Shown: piece after piece, positions 60,507 to 64,000 of the stretch
Numbering within the stretch: position 1 is the first letter of the stretch
Layout: every line of letters starts with the position of its first letter
NCBI RefSeq assembly: GCF_001592735.1
Contig: NZ_LUKE01000001.1
Location: 1,151,018 to 1,215,017 of the forward strand
From: Bdellovibrio bacteriovorus
Lineage (GTDB): Bacteria > Bdellovibrionota > Bdellovibrionia > Bdellovibrionales > Bdellovibrionaceae
Reading direction: 5' to 3'
DNA: 64,000 nucleotides
Notes under the pieces: generated by a model
The model's input: the letters and a program-made list of their open reading frames with translations, nothing else
What the model was told of the DNA's origin: nothing
Databases searched by the model: none
Position numbers and translations under genes: made by a program

Positions 60507-62729
60507 TTAGAAATCGTCATCACTAGGCGGAGGATTCTTCAGTGGACCGGCCCCCGCAGCTTCGCCGCCTAAGACTAATTCTTGTGAGCGCAAGTACTGT
60601 GAAGACACCATTTTTACCGAATAGCCTGTCGATCCACCGACCACGCAATTACCTGGATTTGGGGGTTTGGGATTGTTGTCTTTAGCGCCTAATGGTTCGG
60701 CTTTGCATTTACCAAAGTTTTCCGTATCCAACGAATAATCCATCAAACTCTTTGGCGCCCACGAGGTTAAAAGATTCGCCCAATCCGTCACGGTGAAAGT
60801 AAATTTATCTTCGATCGGAAGATTCAAATCACCTTCTTTTAATACCTTCATCTGATCGCGGATCGTGTATCTTTCTAAATCATTCTGTCCAGATTTAAAT
60901 CCCTTGTGATAACCGATATCAGGTCTAAATGGAGCATTAAGATCCTTGCCCGGTCCTTTTAAGTATCCATCCCTAATACGCAGGTAATAGTTGTGATAAT
61001 AATCCGGATCTATAGAATAATAAGTCATATCGAAATTATCCGGCGCTATCCCCGCAATTTCCAAACGACGCATCATCGATGGTGTATCTCGTTTCACATC
61101 CCAAGCCAAAACATCGCCCGACCCCTCACCAAAATTAAATGGCAAGTCATCCCAATGAGCGAAGTTCGGCGAATCATCGCCTTGATACATGTCATCTTTT
61201 ATCCCACTATCCATGGTATCCGTCTGCCACTTGGAATCCAGCTGATAAATGGCTTTTCCATAGTGAGCGAGCATACGAAGTGTTTTTAATCCAAACTTAT
61301 CGCCAACGAATCGGCTAAAGTTTGCCGCACGGGTCGCCTTATTTTCCGCATCATTCATATTACCCAAGGCTGACAAATCCGTCACACGTGGAGGAAGTAA
61401 TGGATCCACTTTATCACCAGCATTAGACCGTTCACTTCCCGGGGACCAACGTTCTTGATACCAAGGGCCAATGCGACCACCGAAAGGCTTATAAAATGCG
61501 CGGGCTTTTAATTTTACGCCACCAAATGGAGAAAATGGAATTTTCGGCATGGCTTCGGCCGAAACACCAACATACCCCATGCACCACGGATTCTTTTCAA
61601 CACCCATAGAGAAATTGTAGTTGTCATTAAGATTTCCCCGATAGCCGATATATTGAGATAACGTTCGGATATCACGCTGAACATCGCTATCTAAATCATT
61701 CATGTGATGAGGAAAGTTCGCCGGATTCCCGTCGAGTTCTCGTCCCACGGGGGTGATGGATGCGCCAGAGCTTCCCGTTTCACCTCGGCAGATAGTGTCG
61801 ATATAACTAAATCCCGGATAAATGCGAACCGGATTAAGCCACTTTGCCGGCTGTCCATCCGCGGCACCTTGAGAGTTACATCCATCAGCACCCAGAGAGT
61901 TAAAAATTTTAACGTCTGATTCACCCAAAGAACTGCGGTTTGCAGAGGTCAGGTTGTTCAGCAGTGTATTTTTAATTCCGGTACTCACTTTTTGCCCATC
62001 GATGTCGTAAAAATCATCCGGCGCTAGGCTTGAGGCTCGCGAAAGGCCCGCAATGAAATTCATGCGATCTCTTTGGTCTAAGTTAAATGTGACCATGAAT
62101 TTTGAAAGCATGATGTAATTATAGGCCCCAAAGTCTCGACAACGTTGAAGGGCGTTATTCAACATCACCTTGGTGGCATTCTGAATGACTTTTGAAAAAG
62201 CCTGATGGGCGGCGATAACGGGAGGTGTTTTAAAGAGTTGAACTCCGCTGTACGTTGCCATTTGCTTACAAGTATTTTCACCGGGGGGCATCGGCTTAAA
62301 TGGAATATAGGTGATACAAAAAGCAGGAGCGTCTTGCATCTTTTTGAAGTCTGCATTGCTGGAGTAACCTTCCGCGTCCCCACCGCGACTGTTATCGATC
62401 TGCTTGGTTTGTTTGTTAAATGGATGATTGTCCCACTCCCCCGCGCTTCCAATCATTCGATAACGCCAAGCTAATAATTTCCAGCTTTGACGAATTTGAT
62501 AATTCACGTGAGCAATGGCGTTCATATTTTCTGCTTGCTTCATCGCGCCGTAATAGGCCGCAAGATCCACGGAATTTTGCAAGTTGATCTTGTGATGTAC
62601 TAACAATCCGACGTTGATCACCATCGCAAAGAACAAAAATAGAATTTGAAATATCAACGCGACAAAAAGAGCCATCTGGCCTTTTTTATTGTTAACATTC
62701 TGAAGAAAGGTGCTTTTTTTGTTCAACAT
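60507..62729 (-). CDS. TadG/TadE-like membrane-anchored protein
   Basis: 740 residues. The N-terminus has a basic stretch and one long hydrophobic helix (about 19-46), followed by NLQNSVDLAAYYGAM, the pattern seen after the pilin-like helix in TadE/TadG proteins of Flp (tight adherence) systems. The remaining 670 residues are periplasmic or extracellular, rich in Tyr, Asn and Asp, with many paired Cys. No TadA ATPase or pilin gene is in the window. The Shine-Dalgarno is weak. It heads the operon of the two glycine-rich proteins. Confidence 0.7.
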   Translation of the reverse strand: MLNKKSTFLQNVNNKKGQMALFVALIFQILFLFFAMVINVGLLVHHKINLQNSVDLAAYYGAMKQAENMNAIAHVNYQIRQSWKLLAWRYRMIGSAGEWDNHPFNKQTKQIDNSRGGDAEGYSSNADFKKMQDAPAFCITYIPFKPMPPGENTCKQMATYSGVQLFKTPPVIAAHQAFSKVIQNATKVMLNNALQRCRDFGAYNYIMLSKFMVTFNLDQRDRMNFIAGLSRASSLAPDDFYDIDGQKVSTGIKNTLLNNLTSANRSSLGESDVKIFNSLGADGCNSQGAADGQPAKWLNPVRIYPGFSYIDTICRGETGSSGASITPVGRELDGNPANFPHHMNDLDSDVQRDIRTLSQYIGYRGNLNDNYNFSMGVEKNPWCMGYVGVSAEAMPKIPFSPFGGVKLKARAFYKPFGGRIGPWYQERWSPGSERSNAGDKVDPLLPPRVTDLSALGNMNDAENKATRAANFSRFVGDKFGLKTLRMLAHYGKAIYQLDSKWQTDTMDSGIKDDMYQGDDSPNFAHWDDLPFNFGEGSGDVLAWDVKRDTPSMMRRLEIAGIAPDNFDMTYYSIDPDYYHNYYLRIRDGYLKGPGKDLNAPFRPDIGYHKGFKSGQNDLERYTIRDQMKVLKEGDLNLPIEDKFTFTVTDWANLLTSWAPKSLMDYSLDTENFGKCKAEPLGAKDNNPKPPNPGNCVVGGSTGYSVKMVSSQYLRSQELVLGGEAAGAGPLKNPPPSDDDF

Positions 62730-62850
62730 CAGCGTTTTATTATTCTCTCGTAGGATGTGCTTTGAAGCAATAACTCGACCTCGAAAACTTTGACTTGTTC
62801 TGGAATGAGATGACAGACTTTAGTATCTGATTCCGAAGGGAAACTCGACA

Positions 62851-63753
62851 ATGGTCCGATTTAAATTATTGATCCTTATCGTCCTTATAGCATTGCCTTC
62901 GATCTCGCTGGCCGATGTTCTTTTTGAAGGCTATTCCAAAATCCTTTCCGGGGAAGATCATATCGGATATGTGATCAGCCGTTATGAGTTTGATTCCAAA
63001 AAGAAGCAATTTGTTTCCACGTACTTTCTTAAAACCGGCAAGGGTGCGGGTGAGTTGACCGAAAGCCTAAAGGCTTATGCTGACTCTGAATTGGCACCGA
63101 TCTCTTACGAGTACACATCGCTGACGGGTAAAGATACCAAAACTATTGATGCAAAGTTTAAAAACGGAAATTTAAGTGCGATCGTTACCACCAATGGAAA
63201 AACTTCGCGCATTGAAAAAAAAGTTCCTAAGGGAACTTTCCTTTCCACGTTCTTAGTTTACCTAATGCTAAAAAGTAAAGACGGCCTGAAATCAGAAACA
63301 AACTATGAATATCAGGCTATCGCCGAAGAAGACGGCGGCATCTACAAAGGCCAAGCCCTTGTTGGTAAAGAAGAAATGTTTAACGGATTTAAGGTTTTTA
63401 AAATCTTAAACACGTATAAAGACAGCAAATTCTTAAGTTACGTGAACGAGCGTGGCGAAGTCTTAGGAACAAATGCCTTAGGCCAAGCTATTTCCACAGA
63501 ACTTGTTGGCAAAGCGGGCGACGCCACCGCAAATCAGTCTGTAAGTGCAAACCTTTTAAAGACTTTATTTGGAGCCACACCGGCAGGCGAAGCCAATGTT
63601 ATTTTTAGAGCCAAAAAGCTCAACGACGCTGAAGCACAAGCAGCCCCGGCAACAAAACAACTTGGAGTGCCGCAAGGAACCCCTGGACAAAATATTCAGA
63701 TCAAAGCTCAACCAGGACAATCCGAAGAACCGAGCAAAGGAAAAGGCCGATGA
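62851..63753 (+). CDS. Exported protein of unknown function
   Basis: 300 residues with a signal peptide (RFKLLILIVLIALPSISLA). The mature part is a beta-rich domain (about 22-215) and a Pro/Gln/Gly-rich tail (about 250-300), as in periplasmic proteins that hold a substrate or partner. No catalytic residues are obvious. It is divergent from the TadG-like gene (122 bases between) and overlaps nagZ by four bases (ATGA). Confidence 0.7.
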   Translation: MVRFKLLILIVLIALPSISLADVLFEGYSKILSGEDHIGYVISRYEFDSKKKQFVSTYFLKTGKGAGELTESLKAYADSELAPISYEYTSLTGKDTKTIDAKFKNGNLSAIVTTNGKTSRIEKKVPKGTFLSTFLVYLMLKSKDGLKSETNYEYQAIAEEDGGIYKGQALVGKEEMFNGFKVFKILNTYKDSKFLSYVNERGEVLGTNALGQAISTELVGKAGDATANQSVSANLLKTLFGATPAGEANVIFRAKKLNDAEAQAAPATKQLGVPQGTPGQNIQIKAQPGQSEEPSKGKGR

Positions 63754-64000
63754 GTATCAAGCACGTTATCGGGCAGCATTTTTTTATTGGCATCTCAGGT
63801 CACGCTCTGACGACTGATGAAAAGAAATTTATTGTTGAAAACAATATTGGTGGCATCTGTCTTTTTGGTCGCAACGTGGCAGATCCAAAACAAGTTCATG
63901 ACTTGTGTGCAGAAATTCAATCACTCCGTCATCGTCAAGCTGACAAGGTTCCATTATTTATTGGTATCGATATGGAAGGTGGCCGGGTTCATCGCCTAAA
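63750..64000 (+). CDS. nagZ: Beta-N-acetylhexosaminidase NagZ (partial, runs off the edge)
   Basis: The first 83 codons of a GH3 family enzyme that removes GlcNAc from muropeptides during cell-wall recycling. GGICLFGRNV and the family motif GIDMEGGRVHRL are present. The catalytic Asp and the rest of the barrel lie beyond the window. It starts inside the stop of the upstream gene (ATGA). Confidence 0.9.
   Translation, partial: MSIKHVIGQHFFIGISGHALTTDEKKFIVENNIGGICLFGRNVADPKQVHDLCAEIQSLRHRQADKVPLFIGIDMEGGRVHRL

Overview
The window looks like chromosome from a Bdellovibrio-type predatory bacterium (Bdellovibrionota). Evidence for this is the many Sec-exported or lipid-anchored proteins of unknown family, a PilZ-type protein, TPR-rich regulators, two chemoreceptors with sigma-28-type promoters, a TadG-like protein next to glycine-rich exported proteins, and a dense Gram-negative housekeeping gene set. 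No insertion sequence, prophage, CRISPR array or rRNA was seen. One tRNA gene (Val, anticodon UAC) is present. The last gene (nagZ) runs off the right edge. The assignment to Bdellovibrio is inference from gene content, not from a database match.

Layout. 0-2.1 kb: nadA, a phosphopantetheinyl transferase and a PilZ-like protein on +. 2.1-8.4 kb, all on -: a tight operon of two Clp-type AAA+ ATPases (one membrane-anchored with ankyrin repeats), two proteins of unknown function and a class III nucleotide cyclase, preceded by an RDD membrane protein. 8.5-14.5 kb, on -: two unknown proteins, two chemoreceptors, tRNA-Val and an OmpR-type regulator. 14.5-19 kb: an exported protein, a TPR/winged-helix regulator and lon. 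19.3-22.4 kb, on +: a histidine kinase/response regulator pair and a trypsin-like protease. 22.5-32.6 kb: clpX-clpP, pepA, a five-gene block (two ArsA-type ATPases, TPR lipoprotein, gshA, exported protein) and tig.

32.7-37.5 kb on - is a compact operon of five exported proteins: a papain-like protease, an HExxH lipoprotein, a candidate MACPF-like pore-former and two unknowns. 37.6-42.3 kb on - is ftsE-ftsX-envC-ctpA plus an exported protein. 42.7-52.9 kb, on +: DUF481 porin-like protein, MscL with a zinc-ribbon tail, an exported coiled-coil protein, PBP1A, uvrA and an MsbA-type exporter. 53.0-57.7 kb, on +: a sigma-54 activator, a protein that looks like a degenerate copy of that activator, then amgK-like and murU-like peptidoglycan-recycling genes. 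57.7-62.7 kb, on -: a TadG-like protein and two glycine-rich exported proteins that share a C-terminal tail. 62.9-64.0 kb, on +: an exported protein and nagZ.

How they work together. Much of the window concerns the envelope: septal hydrolase control (FtsEX-EnvC), murein synthesis (PBP1A), murein-fragment recovery (NagZ, AmgK, MurU), lipid export (MsbA), the osmotic valve MscL and protein quality control (Lon, ClpXP, trigger factor, CtpA). The most promising undescribed units are the exported protease/pore-former operon, the double AAA+/ankyrin/cyclase operon and the activator with its degenerate partner. Several start sites have their Shine-Dalgarno sequence inside an inverted repeat, which suggests RNA-structure control in this genome.
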